This document shows, in pieces, positions 42,793 to 51,103 of a stretch of DNA of 64,000 nucleotides. The notes beneath the pieces were generated by a model. That model did not search any database, was not told the DNA's origin, and was given only the letters and a program-made list of their open reading frames with translations. Both the position numbers and the translations under genes were made by a program. Origin of the DNA: Curtobacterium sp. MCBA15_009 (GTDB lineage Bacteria > Actinomycetota > Actinomycetes > Actinomycetales > Microbacteriaceae); contig NZ_MJGO01000037.1 of the NCBI RefSeq assembly GCF_001864895.1, positions 604,759-668,758 of the forward strand. Reading direction: 5' to 3'. How positions within the stretch are numbered: the first letter of the stretch is position 1; each line of letters begins with the position of its first letter.

Positions 42793-43542
42793 TCAGCGAC
42801 CGTGCGCGCGCGACGGGATCTGCGTCGCCAGCTTGCCGCCGGAGACGTCGAGCAGGGTGCCGGTGATGTACCCGGAGGCGTCGCTCGCCACGAAGACGAG
42901 CAGGTCGGCGACGTCGTCGGCGGTCTCCCACCGGCGCAGGGACAACGTGTCGAGCAGGCGGTCCTGCGCCTCGGCCGGCATCGTCGCGAAGCCGTTCATC
43001 GCCGTCGGCACCATGCCCGGTGCGTAGGCGTTCACGGTGATCCCCCACGGGCCGAGCTCCGACGCGAGCACCCGGGTGAACGAGACGACGGCGGCCTTCG
43101 ACGCCGCGTAGGCAGCGCTCCCGACGCTGGGCACGATCGCCGCGAACGAGGCGGCGTTGACGATCCGACCGCGGCCGGCCGCCTGCATCACCGGCGCGAC
43201 GGCCTGGCTCATGAGGAACGTGCCGCCGAGGTTGACGTCCATGCAGCGGCGCCAGGCGTCCCACTGCAGCTCGGCGACGGTGCCCTCGACGTTGATGCCG
43301 GCGTTGTTCACGAGCACGTCGATGGTGCCGTGGCGAGCGACGACCTCGTCGACGGCGGCGCGGGCGGACGCCGGGTCGGCGACGTTGCACACGACGTGGT
43401 CGAGCGGGAAGTCGGGCTCGAAGCCCAGGTCGAGGGCGACGACGCGGCAGCCCTCCGCGACGAAGCGGTCGGCGAGCGTCCGCCCGATCCCGCGTGCTGC
43501 TCCGGTCACGACCACCACGCGGTCGGTCAGGTCGAGGTGCAT
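42793..43542 (-). CDS. SDR family oxidoreductase
   Basis: A 249-residue classical SDR: TGAARGIG, NNAG, Ser in NAASF, and YAASKAA with catalytic Tyr/Lys. Resembles 3-oxoacyl-ACP reductase/sugar dehydrogenase types. GGGAG lies 5 nt before ATG 43542. It is divergent from a second SDR across 45 bp that contain a perfect operator, and both are probably controlled by the GntR protein at 44307. Together they could oxidise and reduce a hydroxyl group of a sugar acid; substrate unknown. Confidence 0.9.
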   Translation of the reverse strand: MHLDLTDRVVVVTGAARGIGRTLADRFVAEGCRVVALDLGFEPDFPLDHVVCNVADPASARAAVDEVVARHGTIDVLVNNAGINVEGTVAELQWDAWRRCMDVNLGGTFLMSQAVAPVMQAAGRGRIVNAASFAAIVPSVGSAAYAASKAAVVSFTRVLASELGPWGITVNAYAPGMVPTAMNGFATMPAEAQDRLLDTLSLRRWETADDVADLLVFVASDASGYITGTLLDVSGGKLATQIPSRAHGR

Positions 43543-43563
43543 CGTTGCTCCCGTCGTCGGTGC

Positions 43564-43586
43564 CTCGAATAGGCATACTATTCGAG
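43564..43586. promoter_or_regulatory. Perfect GntR/FadR-type operator between divergent SDR genes
   Basis: CTCGAATAG and CTATTCGAG form perfect 9-bp arms around GCATA. The centre TAGGCATACTA fits the FadR-subfamily pattern TNGTNNNACNA with one deviation. TACTAT (43576-43581) lies 6 nt before ATG 43588, so the operator covers the -10 box of a leaderless gene, and repression would be direct. The FadR-like regulator is encoded two genes to the right. Confidence 0.8.
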
Positions 43587-43587
43587 C

Positions 43588-44310
43588 ATGACGGATCAGC
43601 GTGTGCTCTGGGTCACGGGTGGGGGCAGCGGCATGGGGGCCGCGAGTGCCGAGGCAGCGGCACGTGACGGCTGGTCCGTGGTGCTCAGCGGGCGCCGTGT
43701 CGACCGGCTCGAGCAGGTGGCAGGTGCCATCCGGGACACCGGTGGCACCGCGGAGGTCCTGCCCCTCGACGCGAACGACCCCGACGCCGTCGCAGCCGCG
43801 CGGGACACCGTGCTCGAGCGGCACGGGCGGCTCGACGGGCTCGTGCTGGCGGCCGGGCGCAACGCCCCGCGACGCCGGTGGGACGACCAGTCGCTCACCG
43901 ACTTCCGCGCGATCGTGGACACGAACCTCACCGCCGTCGTCACGATGGTGGACGCCGCGCTGCCGGCACTCCGCGCGGCCGGTGGCGTGGTCGTGGTCGT
44001 GTCGTCGTACGCCGGGTGGTCCTTCCAGCCGGGGGCGGGTGTCGCGTACTCGGCGAGCAAGTCCGCGCTCGCGTCGGTCGTCCGGACGCTCAACCAGCAG
44101 GAGGCCGAGCACGGCGTGCGTGCCACGCACCTGTGCCCGGGTGACGTCGCGACCGACTTCCTCGACCAGCGCCCGGAGGTCCCCGACGCGGCTGCCCGGC
44201 GGCGCATGCTCCAGCCGGAGGACGTCGGGCGGACGGTCGCCTTCGTGCTCGGGGTGCCGGCGCACGTGCGCATCGACGAGCTCGTGCTCTCGCCGGTCTC
44301 GCAGCGGTGA
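43588..44310 (+). CDS. SDR family oxidoreductase
   Basis: A 240-residue SDR: TGGGSGMG cofactor motif, LAAGRN in place of NNAG, SSYAGW and YSASKSA active site. Leaderless start at 43588 directly behind the palindromic operator. Its stop overlaps the GTG of the GntR regulator (GTGA), so the regulator is co-expressed and probably autoregulated. Substrate unknown. Confidence 0.9.
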   Translation: MTDQRVLWVTGGGSGMGAASAEAAARDGWSVVLSGRRVDRLEQVAGAIRDTGGTAEVLPLDANDPDAVAAARDTVLERHGRLDGLVLAAGRNAPRRRWDDQSLTDFRAIVDTNLTAVVTMVDAALPALRAAGGVVVVVSSYAGWSFQPGAGVAYSASKSALASVVRTLNQQEAEHGVRATHLCPGDVATDFLDQRPEVPDAAARRRMLQPEDVGRTVAFVLGVPAHVRIDELVLSPVSQR

Positions 44311-44966
44311 CGAGCACCTTCGACCGGGTGCTCGACCAGATCGGTGCCGCCGTCGTCTCCGGCGCCGTCGCCGTGGGCAGCCGTCGGAGCATCGACGACC
44401 TGGTGGTCTGGACCGGGGCCAGCCGCAGCATCGTCCGCGAGGCCGTCCGCGTCCTCGTCGGCCTCGGCCTGCTCACCGCACGGCGCCGGGTCGGCGTGAC
44501 CGTCCTCGGCGTGCGGCACTGGGACGTCCTGGACCCGCGCGTGGTGCGGTGGCGTCTGCGGGGTCCCGACGGCGACCGCGTGGCGGTCGAGCTCCGCGAG
44601 CTGCGTGCGGCGGTCGAACCCGTCGCCGCTGCCGCAGCAGCCCGGCGTGCAGCGCTCGACGAGTGCGCGGACCGACGGGAGGCCCTCCGCACCACCGCGG
44701 ACGAGCTCGCCGCCGCCGCGACCCGCGACGACCGCGTCGGCTTCGTGATCGCGGACGTGCGGTTCCACTCGCTCGTGCTCGACCTGTCCGGCAACGCGCT
44801 GTACCGACGGCTGCACCAGGTCGTCGGCCAGGTGCTGCGCGAGCGCGGGAGCATCCGCCCGGACCGGCACGACGTCGGCCTCCACCTCGCACTCGCCGGT
44901 GCCGTCGTCGGCGGTCGCCCCGACGAGGCGGCCTCGACGATGCGGGCGATCGTCGACCGCACGTGA
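44307..44966 (+). CDS. GntR family (FadR/FCD subfamily) regulator
   Basis: A 219-residue repressor with an N-terminal winged helix (GSRRSIDDLVVWTGASRSIVREAVRVLVGLGLL) and an all-helical C-terminal FCD-type ligand domain (LRELRAAVEPVAAAAAARRA ... DVRFHSLVLDLSGNALYRRLHQVV). The metal/carboxylate ligand His residues of FCD domains seem present (FHSLV; HDVGLHLAL). FCD regulators of SDR operons usually respond to sugar acids or short carboxylates. The operator at 43564 is its likely target. Confidence 0.9.
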   Translation: MTSTFDRVLDQIGAAVVSGAVAVGSRRSIDDLVVWTGASRSIVREAVRVLVGLGLLTARRRVGVTVLGVRHWDVLDPRVVRWRLRGPDGDRVAVELRELRAAVEPVAAAAAARRAALDECADRREALRTTADELAAAATRDDRVGFVIADVRFHSLVLDLSGNALYRRLHQVVGQVLRERGSIRPDRHDVGLHLALAGAVVGGRPDEAASTMRAIVDRT

Positions 44967-45034
44967 GCGGAGCGCCGCCGACCTGCGAGGATGGGGGTCG
45001 GCGCGTCCTCCCGACGCCCGTGAGAGGCGGAGTC

Positions 45035-45655
45035 GTGGACGCAGCACAGGACCTGGTGGTCCAGCTCGTCGGCACCCCGTGGGCGTTCCTCGTCGTCGGC
45101 CTCGTGCTCGCCGTCGGCAGCGTCGCGGTCTTCCTGCCCAGCCAGGCACTGGTCGTCGCGATCGGCACGCTCCTGGTGGGCGGTGACGGCGGGATCCTGG
45201 CGGTGCTCCTCCTCGTCGTCGCGGCCTCGATCGGCATGGTGCTCGGCGACCTCGGCCTGTTCCACCTGGCACGGACGGTCGACCTCGGCTCGCGGTCGTG
45301 GTTCTCGCGGCCGAAGGTCCGGAAGGCCCGCGACGCCATCGACGGCCGGTACCGCGCCGCTCCCGGTCGCATCGCGGTCCTCGGGCGCTTCATCCCGATG
45401 GGGCGGCTCACGACGAACCTGGTCGGCGCGGACAGCGGGCTCGACGTCCGGCGCTTCTTGGTCAGCTGCGTGCTCGCCGACGTCGTGTGGGCCGCGTACT
45501 GCGTCGGCATCGCCGCGGCCACCGGACGCTGGAGCCGCGACGAGCCCTTCCTCGTGACGGTCCTGGCGGTCGTGGCGTCGATCCTGCTCGGGTTCGGGAT
45601 CTCCGCGATCGAGAAGGCCGTGCGACGGCGCAGCGAGGCGGCGGCCGCGGTCTGA
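45035..45655 (+). CDS. DedA family membrane protein
   Basis: A 206-residue DedA/SNARE-associated family protein: re-entrant N-terminal region (FLPSQALVVAIGTLLVGG), the conserved GRFIPMGRLTTNLVGADSGLDVRRFL (F/Y)xRxxPxxR-like segment and a final helix. DedA proteins support membrane potential and polyprenyl-phosphate or lipid recycling. GTG at 45035 has AGAGG 7 nt upstream; GTG 45020 is an alternative. Confidence 0.88.
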   Translation: MDAAQDLVVQLVGTPWAFLVVGLVLAVGSVAVFLPSQALVVAIGTLLVGGDGGILAVLLLVVAASIGMVLGDLGLFHLARTVDLGSRSWFSRPKVRKARDAIDGRYRAAPGRIAVLGRFIPMGRLTTNLVGADSGLDVRRFLVSCVLADVVWAAYCVGIAAATGRWSRDEPFLVTVLAVVASILLGFGISAIEKAVRRRSEAAAAV

Positions 45656-45692
45656 CGACCGTAAGGTGGGCAGCCCGTTCGAAGGAGAACCC

Positions 45693-46571
45693 GTGCTGCT
45701 GGACGACCTCGTGCCCGACCCCGACGCGCTCGAGCGCATCGCCACCGGCAGCACCTGGGCCGAGGGGCCCTGCTGGATCGCCGCGAGCCGCACCCTGCGG
45801 TGGTCGGACATCCCCGGCGACCGCATCCTGCAGTGGCACGCGGACTCGGGGGAGACCTCGGTGTACGCCGAGCACGTCGAGTTCACCAACGGCCGCACCG
45901 CCGACCGGGACGGCAGCGTCGTGCAGTGTTCGCACGGCCGTCGACGCGTCGAGCGCGACCGCGACGGGGTCGTGACGTCGATCGTCGATGCCTGGGCCGG
46001 CGTCCGGCTGAACTCGCCGAACGACGTCGTCGTGGCGCGGGACGGCAGCGTGTGGTTCACCGACCCGGCGTACGGCATCACGCAGCCGCGCGAGGGGCAC
46101 CCGGGCGCGCGCGAGTACGGCGACCACTGGCTCTTCCGCTGCGGACCAGAGGGCCAGGACCTGCGACCCGTCGCGACCGACGTCGACCAGCCGAACGGGC
46201 TGGCGTTCGACCCCGACGAGCGGGTGCTCTACGTCGCCAGCTCGGACGGCGACGAACCGGTCATCCGGGCGTACGACCGCAGGGGTGACCGCGGCGACCT
46301 GCTGAAGAACGGCCGGGTGTTCGCGCGCCTCGAGCCGGGCGAGGGGGTGCCGGATGGCATCCGCGTCGACGTGCACGGCAACGTGTGGTCGTCGGCGGCC
46401 ACGGGGGTCGTCGTGTTCGACCCGACGGGCTCGCGGATCGGTGCGATCGCGGTGCCCGAGGTGACGGCGAACCTGTGCTTCGGCGGCGACGACGGCACCA
46501 CGCTCTTCCTGACGTCGACGACGTCGGTGTACCGGATCGCGACGACGACGCGGGACGCTGCCGTATCCTGA
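45693..46571 (+). CDS. SMP-30/gluconolactonase family protein
   Basis: A 292-residue six-bladed beta-propeller hydrolase. EGPCWIAASRTLRWSDI gives the first metal-ligand Glu; NSPNDVVVARDGSVWFTDPAYGI and DQPNGLAFDPDERVLYVASS supply Asn and Asp ligands typical of lactonases. Likely opens a sugar lactone. GTG 45693 has AAGGAG at 45682-45687. rlmC follows after 7 nt and may be partly co-transcribed. Confidence 0.9.
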   Translation: MLLDDLVPDPDALERIATGSTWAEGPCWIAASRTLRWSDIPGDRILQWHADSGETSVYAEHVEFTNGRTADRDGSVVQCSHGRRRVERDRDGVVTSIVDAWAGVRLNSPNDVVVARDGSVWFTDPAYGITQPREGHPGAREYGDHWLFRCGPEGQDLRPVATDVDQPNGLAFDPDERVLYVASSDGDEPVIRAYDRRGDRGDLLKNGRVFARLEPGEGVPDGIRVDVHGNVWSSAATGVVVFDPTGSRIGAIAVPEVTANLCFGGDDGTTLFLTSTTSVYRIATTTRDAAVS

Positions 46572-46578
46572 GCCGGCC

Positions 46579-47730
46579 ATGCAGTGCGACTACTTCGACC
46601 GCGGGGTGTGCCGGTCCTGCACGCTCATGGGGCAGCCCTACGCCGACCAGGTCCTCGACAAGGAGCTCCGCACGCGGGAACTCCTGCAGGACGCGGTCGA
46701 GGCCGCCGGGGGACCAGGGGCGGTCACCTGGTCACCCGCGATCACCAGCCCCGAGTCCGGGTACCGGAACAAGGCGAAGATGGTGGTCGGCGGCTCGACG
46801 CAGCACCCGACCGTCGGGATCCTCGACGACCGGCAGCGCGGGGTCGACCTGCGGCACTGCGGCATCTGCACCCCGGGGATCCGGCACGCGTTGCCCGTCC
46901 TCGCCGACTTCGTCTCGTACGCCGGGCTCATGCCGTACGACGTGGCCGCACGCCGGGGCGAGCTGAAGTACGTCCTGGTCACCGAGTCGCCCGACGGCGA
47001 GCTCATGGTGCGCTTCGTGCTGCGGTCCGAGGGGCAGCTGCCGCAGCTCCGGCAGCACCTCGACGCGCTGCGCGCCGCGCTGCCGAACGCCGTCGTGGTC
47101 ACCGCGAACCTGCTGCCCGAGCACAAGGCCGTGACCGAGGGCGACCGCGAGGTCGTGCTCACCGAGCAGGAGACCCTGCCGATGCGGCTCGGCGGGATCA
47201 CGATGCACCTGCGGCCGCAGAGCTTCTTCCAGACGAACACCGCCGTGGCGACGCAGCTCTACGCGCAGGCGACGGACTGGATCGACGAGCTCGACCCGGC
47301 GTCGATGTGGGACCTGTACTGCGGCGTCGGCGGGTTCGCCCTGCACGCCGCACGTGCCGGCCGCGCCGTCACCGGGATCGAGACGAGCGCCGAGGCGATC
47401 CGCTCCGCGAAGCAGTCCGCGCGCGAAGCCGGACTCGAGGGCGTCCGGTTCGCCGCCGACGACGCCACCGAGCACGCCCTGCGGGCCCGTCCGACCGCGG
47501 TCCCGGAGCTCGTCGTGGTGAACCCGCCGCGGCGGGGCATCGGGGCGACCCTGTCCGGCTGGCTCGAGGAGTCCGACGTGCAGCACGTCGTCTACTCGAG
47601 CTGCAACCCGGTGACCCTGGCGAAGGACCTGGCGCGGATGCCGTCCCTGCGGCTGCGTCGGGCGCGCGTGCTCGACATGTTCCCGCAGACCGGTCACCTG
47701 GAGGCCGTGACCCTGCTGTCCCGGGTCTGA
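46579..47730 (+). CDS. rlmC: 23S rRNA (uracil-C5) methyltransferase RlmC
   Basis: A 383-residue SAM-dependent enzyme that methylates uracil (U747 in E. coli 23S rRNA) at C5. The N-terminal [4Fe-4S] cysteines are Cys3, Cys11, Cys14 and Cys93 (RHCGIC). SAM motif DLYCGVGGFALHAARAG, NPPRRG, and the nucleophile in YSSCNP are all present. RlmC-type length without the N-terminal TRAM domain of RlmD/TrmA relatives. TATCCT lies 9 nt before the ATG, so it may have its own nearly leaderless promoter. Confidence 0.92.
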   Translation: MQCDYFDRGVCRSCTLMGQPYADQVLDKELRTRELLQDAVEAAGGPGAVTWSPAITSPESGYRNKAKMVVGGSTQHPTVGILDDRQRGVDLRHCGICTPGIRHALPVLADFVSYAGLMPYDVAARRGELKYVLVTESPDGELMVRFVLRSEGQLPQLRQHLDALRAALPNAVVVTANLLPEHKAVTEGDREVVLTEQETLPMRLGGITMHLRPQSFFQTNTAVATQLYAQATDWIDELDPASMWDLYCGVGGFALHAARAGRAVTGIETSAEAIRSAKQSAREAGLEGVRFAADDATEHALRARPTAVPELVVVNPPRRGIGATLSGWLEESDVQHVVYSSCNPVTLAKDLARMPSLRLRRARVLDMFPQTGHLEAVTLLSRV

Positions 47731-47874
47731 TCGAGGACCGCTGCACCCCATTGCCAGGGGATTGCCATGTTGACGTCCCCCGGGTACACGCGATGACCAT
47801 GCCCATGGGCATCGACGCGTACAGGTTCTCCGGTGGGGTACATAGCATCGATGGGTAGAACCGTTTGTCTCGGT

Positions 47875-47902
47875 TTGATAACGGTGATGAGTTGCCTATG
47901 GT
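47875..47902 (+). promoter_or_regulatory. Strong sigma-70-type promoter of the transglycosylase-LysM gene
   Basis: TTGATA (47875-47880), a 16-bp spacer and TATGGT (47897-47902) form the best housekeeping promoter in the window and predict a start near 47909. The ~140 nt upstream of it include the perfect palindrome ATGCCCATGGGCAT (47799-47812), possibly an operator. Confidence 0.7.
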
Positions 47903-47929
47903 TGCCGCCGAGGTGCCGCCGGCACACGT

Positions 47930-48006
47930 CCACTGCCCCCGGTGGCGCACCCCACAACAGACCGCGATCGGTCGGGGTGGGCAGTGGCCGCTGCGTTCGA
48001 GCAGCG
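47930..48006 (+). ncRNA. Structured 5' leader of the transglycosylase-LysM gene (unassigned)
   Basis: Within a ~120-nt leader three stems stack on one continuous 3' strand: CCACTGCCC/GGGCAGTGG (47930-47938, 47979-47987), ACCCC/GGGGT (47949-47953, 47974-47978) and GACCG/CGGTC (47960-47964, 47969-47973). Bulges of 10 and 6 nt fall on the 5' side only. A second hairpin CGCTGC/GCAGCG follows at 47989-48006, then GGTGGAG before ATG 48030. Actinobacterial rpf genes often carry a c-di-AMP (ydaO) riboswitch, but its conserved segments are not apparent here. Confidence 0.5.
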
Positions 48007-48011
48007 CGTGA

Positions 48012-48734
<723 letters not shown>

Positions 48735-48754
48735 TCGCTCCGCCGATCCAGCGA

Positions 48755-48792
48755 CGACGACGCCCCACGACCTCGGTCGTGGGGCGTCGTCG
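48755..48792 (+). terminator. Strong GC hairpin terminator
   Basis: CGACGACGCCCCACGACC (48755-48772) pairs perfectly with 48775-48792, 20 nt after the LysM-protein stop and 22 nt before the convergent LCP gene's stop. Likely terminates both. No T-run. Confidence 0.88.
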
Positions 48793-48814
48793 CGTGCGGG
48801 GTCGGGGCCGCGGC

Positions 48815-49837
48815 CTACGGGTGGTCGGCCAGCCACCCCGCGACGTCGTCGGAGCGCAGCGCCTGGGACAGCTCGCCCACGGCGAGGGTGTTCAGCGTCA
48901 CGATCGACTGGCCGTCCGGCGACGTCCCCGCGCCTGCGGTCGGCAGGGTGAACGTCCGCAGGTCGTCCGCGCGCACACCCCGGAGCGACCAGCCGAGCCG
49001 CACGAGCCGTGGGAACGTGAGCCCGGGGTCGACGGACAGGTGCTCGCTCGTCGCGGTCACGAAGTCCTGGATGCGGCCGGGGTTCGTCAGGGTCCCCCGC
49101 GAGAGCAACCCGTCGAGCACCCCGCGCATGAACGCCTGCTGGTTGCGGACCCGGGTGTGGTCGGCGTCGGCGAAGGCGTAGCGCTCCCGGACGAACGCCA
49201 GCGCGGCGTTGCCGTCGAGGTGGTTCGGTCCGGCGACGAAGTCGTGACCGCGAGCACTGAACGCCTGCGAGGAGTCGACCGTGACGCCGCCGAGGGCATC
49301 GGTCATCGACGCGAACCCGGTGAAGTCGATCTCGGCGACGTGGTCGATCCGGACGTCGAGCAGGCGTTCGACGGTCTGCACGGTGAGCGGGACGCCGCCC
49401 CAGGCGTACGCGGCGTTGATCTTCGCGCGACCGTGGCCGGGGACCTCGACCCAGGAGTCCCGCATGATCGACATGAGGTAGACGGCGCTGCGGTCCGCCG
49501 GGACGTGCGCGAGCATCAGGGTGTCCGCACGGCCGCCGGCGGTCCGGTCGGGGTCGTCCGCCGGCCGACGGTCCGAGCCGATGAGCAGGACGTTCTCGGC
49601 GCCCTTCGTCGCTGCCGGTCGAGCACCCTGCGGGAACGCGTCGCCGATCGTGTCGGTGCGGTCGCCGAAGCTCCGGGCGAGGCCGCCGACGAACACGCTC
49701 GCGACGACGGCGACGACGACAGCGATGCCGAGGATCGACGCCAGCGTCGCCACGGCGGCGACGACCACGGGCCGCCGGCGGCGGGATCGGCGGGCGGACT
49801 GTTCGGCGGCCAGACGGGCCGCCCGACGTTCGGACAT
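48815..49837 (-). CDS. LytR-CpsA-Psr (LCP) family protein
   Basis: A 340-residue single-pass protein: Arg-rich cytosolic start, one helix (~24-52), then the LCP catalytic domain. It contains NVLLIGSDRRPAD, RADTLMLAHV, MSIMRDSWVEVPGHGRAKINAAYAWGG and AFVRERYAFADADHTRVRNQQAFMRG with the Arg residues that bind the polyprenyl diphosphate. LCP enzymes transfer teichoic acids, arabinogalactan or other glycopolymers to peptidoglycan. No LytR_C domain, unlike the second LCP at 51104. ATG 49837. A MarR gene lies 79 bp upstream on the same strand. Confidence 0.92.
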   Translation of the reverse strand: MSERRAARLAAEQSARRSRRRRPVVVAAVATLASILGIAVVVAVVASVFVGGLARSFGDRTDTIGDAFPQGARPAATKGAENVLLIGSDRRPADDPDRTAGGRADTLMLAHVPADRSAVYLMSIMRDSWVEVPGHGRAKINAAYAWGGVPLTVQTVERLLDVRIDHVAEIDFTGFASMTDALGGVTVDSSQAFSARGHDFVAGPNHLDGNAALAFVRERYAFADADHTRVRNQQAFMRGVLDGLLSRGTLTNPGRIQDFVTATSEHLSVDPGLTFPRLVRLGWSLRGVRADDLRTFTLPTAGAGTSPDGQSIVTLNTLAVGELSQALRSDDVAGWLADHP

Positions 49838-49885
49838 GCGGGGCTCCTGCGGGGACGGGTCGACCGGCAGTCGACCCAACCAGGG

Positions 49886-49899
49886 TATCGCATGTGATA
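49886..49899. promoter_or_regulatory. Candidate MarR-type operator upstream of the LCP gene
   Basis: TATCGCATGTGATA is a 14-bp palindrome apart from one pair of positions, lying between marR-like and LCP genes. A related ACATGTGACA occurs at 50367-50376 in the marR/gntR divergent gap. Sharing of CATGTGAYA suggests one regulator for both, probably the MarR protein. Confidence 0.4.
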
Positions 49900-49916
49900 T
49901 GTGACCGGCGGGATGG

Positions 49917-50315
49917 TCAGAGCCGGTCGAGCACTCCCTGGAGCGCTGTGCGGAGCGCCGGGTCCTCGGGCAGGACCTCGCGCTCGATGTGCCGGGCCGT
50001 CTCCCACGACGCTCGGCCGGCGTCCGTGACCTGCACGACGCGGCGGCGACGATCGGCCGGGTGGGGCGTCCGCTCGACCAGGCCGTCCCGCTCGAGGCGC
50101 TCCAGGGTCCGCGACATCGTCTGCGGCTGGACGCGGGCGGTGCGCGCGAGCGAGTCGGCGCCGCTGGGGCCGGTCCGGACGAGGATGTCCACGACGATGA
50201 GCGCGGCGTGCGGCAGACCGATCGCCCGCAGGCGCTCGTCCCACTCGCGCTCGACGGCTCGCGCCGCGGCCGAGAGCAGGCGACCGAGCGGCCACTGGGT
50301 GGTCGTGTCGTCCAT
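49917..50315 (-). CDS. MarR family transcriptional regulator
   Basis: A 132-residue winged-helix regulator. LIVVDILVRTGPSGADSLARTARVQPQTMSRTLERLERDGLVERTPHPADRRRRVVQVTDAG spans the DNA-recognition helix and wing, with the conserved Asp-Arg-Arg. No reactive Cys is present, so an OhrR-type peroxide sensor is excluded; a small-molecule ligand is likely. Precedes an LCP gene and is divergent from a GntR gene. Confidence 0.92.
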   Translation of the reverse strand: MDDTTTQWPLGRLLSAAARAVEREWDERLRAIGLPHAALIVVDILVRTGPSGADSLARTARVQPQTMSRTLERLERDGLVERTPHPADRRRRVVQVTDAGRASWETARHIEREVLPEDPALRTALQGVLDRL

Positions 50316-50386
50316 GGCCGCAGTCTAGGTCGCGTCGTCCGCCGTGGCGCTCGCCGCCGGGCGCTGACATGTGACACGCTGGGCGC

Positions 50387-51037
50387 ATGCCAGTTCCGTC
50401 GACGCAGCCCGCAGCCGAGCGCAAGCTCCTCCGAGACACCGTGCAGGACAAGATCCGCGACGCGATCATGGACGGCACGCTCGAGCCCGGGGAACGGCTC
50501 AACGACGACGACCTCATCGCCTGGCTCGGGGTCTCCCGCACCCCCATCCGCGAGGCGCTCGCCGAGCTCGCCCGCGCCGGGCTCATCGAGATGGCGCCGA
50601 ACCGCTACACCCGGGTGGCCGCCCCGACGGCGGAGGAGTTCCTCGACGCGTACCGCACGCTCGGCGTCATCTACGGCGGCGTGGTCCGCCTGGCGGTCCC
50701 GCGCTTCACCGAGTCGCAGCGCGGGAAGATCGTGAAGATGCTCGACGACGCGCACGGCAAGATCGCAGCCGACCAGCAGGACGAGGTGTTCCGCAAGGGC
50801 GCCGACCTGTACTCGCAGTGGGCGGACGCCTGCGGCAACGCTTCGCTCGCACAGCTCTGCCGCTCGACGACCGACGGCCTCGCCTTCAAGCTGCGGGTGC
50901 CCGAACTCGCCGAGCTGGTGCCGGCCGACGTGATCCTGCCCGAGCTCGAGAAGCTCCGCGCCGCCGTCCTCGACCAGGACCCGATCGCGGCCGAACTCGC
51001 GATGGAGGCCGTCCACCTGCTGCCCGAACGGTCCTAG
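50387..51037 (+). CDS. GntR family transcriptional regulator
   Basis: A 216-residue regulator with a clear GntR winged helix (VQDKIRDAIMDGTLEPGERLNDDDLIAWLGVSRTPIREALAELARAGLIEM) and a helical ligand domain of FCD-like size lacking obvious metal-binding His. The start ATG lies 6 nt after CACGCT, possibly leaderless. Divergent from the MarR gene by 71 bp and followed by the second LCP gene after 66 bp. Target unknown. Confidence 0.9.
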   Translation: MPVPSTQPAAERKLLRDTVQDKIRDAIMDGTLEPGERLNDDDLIAWLGVSRTPIREALAELARAGLIEMAPNRYTRVAAPTAEEFLDAYRTLGVIYGGVVRLAVPRFTESQRGKIVKMLDDAHGKIAADQQDEVFRKGADLYSQWADACGNASLAQLCRSTTDGLAFKLRVPELAELVPADVILPELEKLRAAVLDQDPIAAELAMEAVHLLPERS

Positions 51038-51103
51038 GCGGGCAGCGGCGACCTCCCAGGTCCGTTCCATGTCCGTCCTGCGCGTGGCGGTTATGGTTTC
51101 CCG

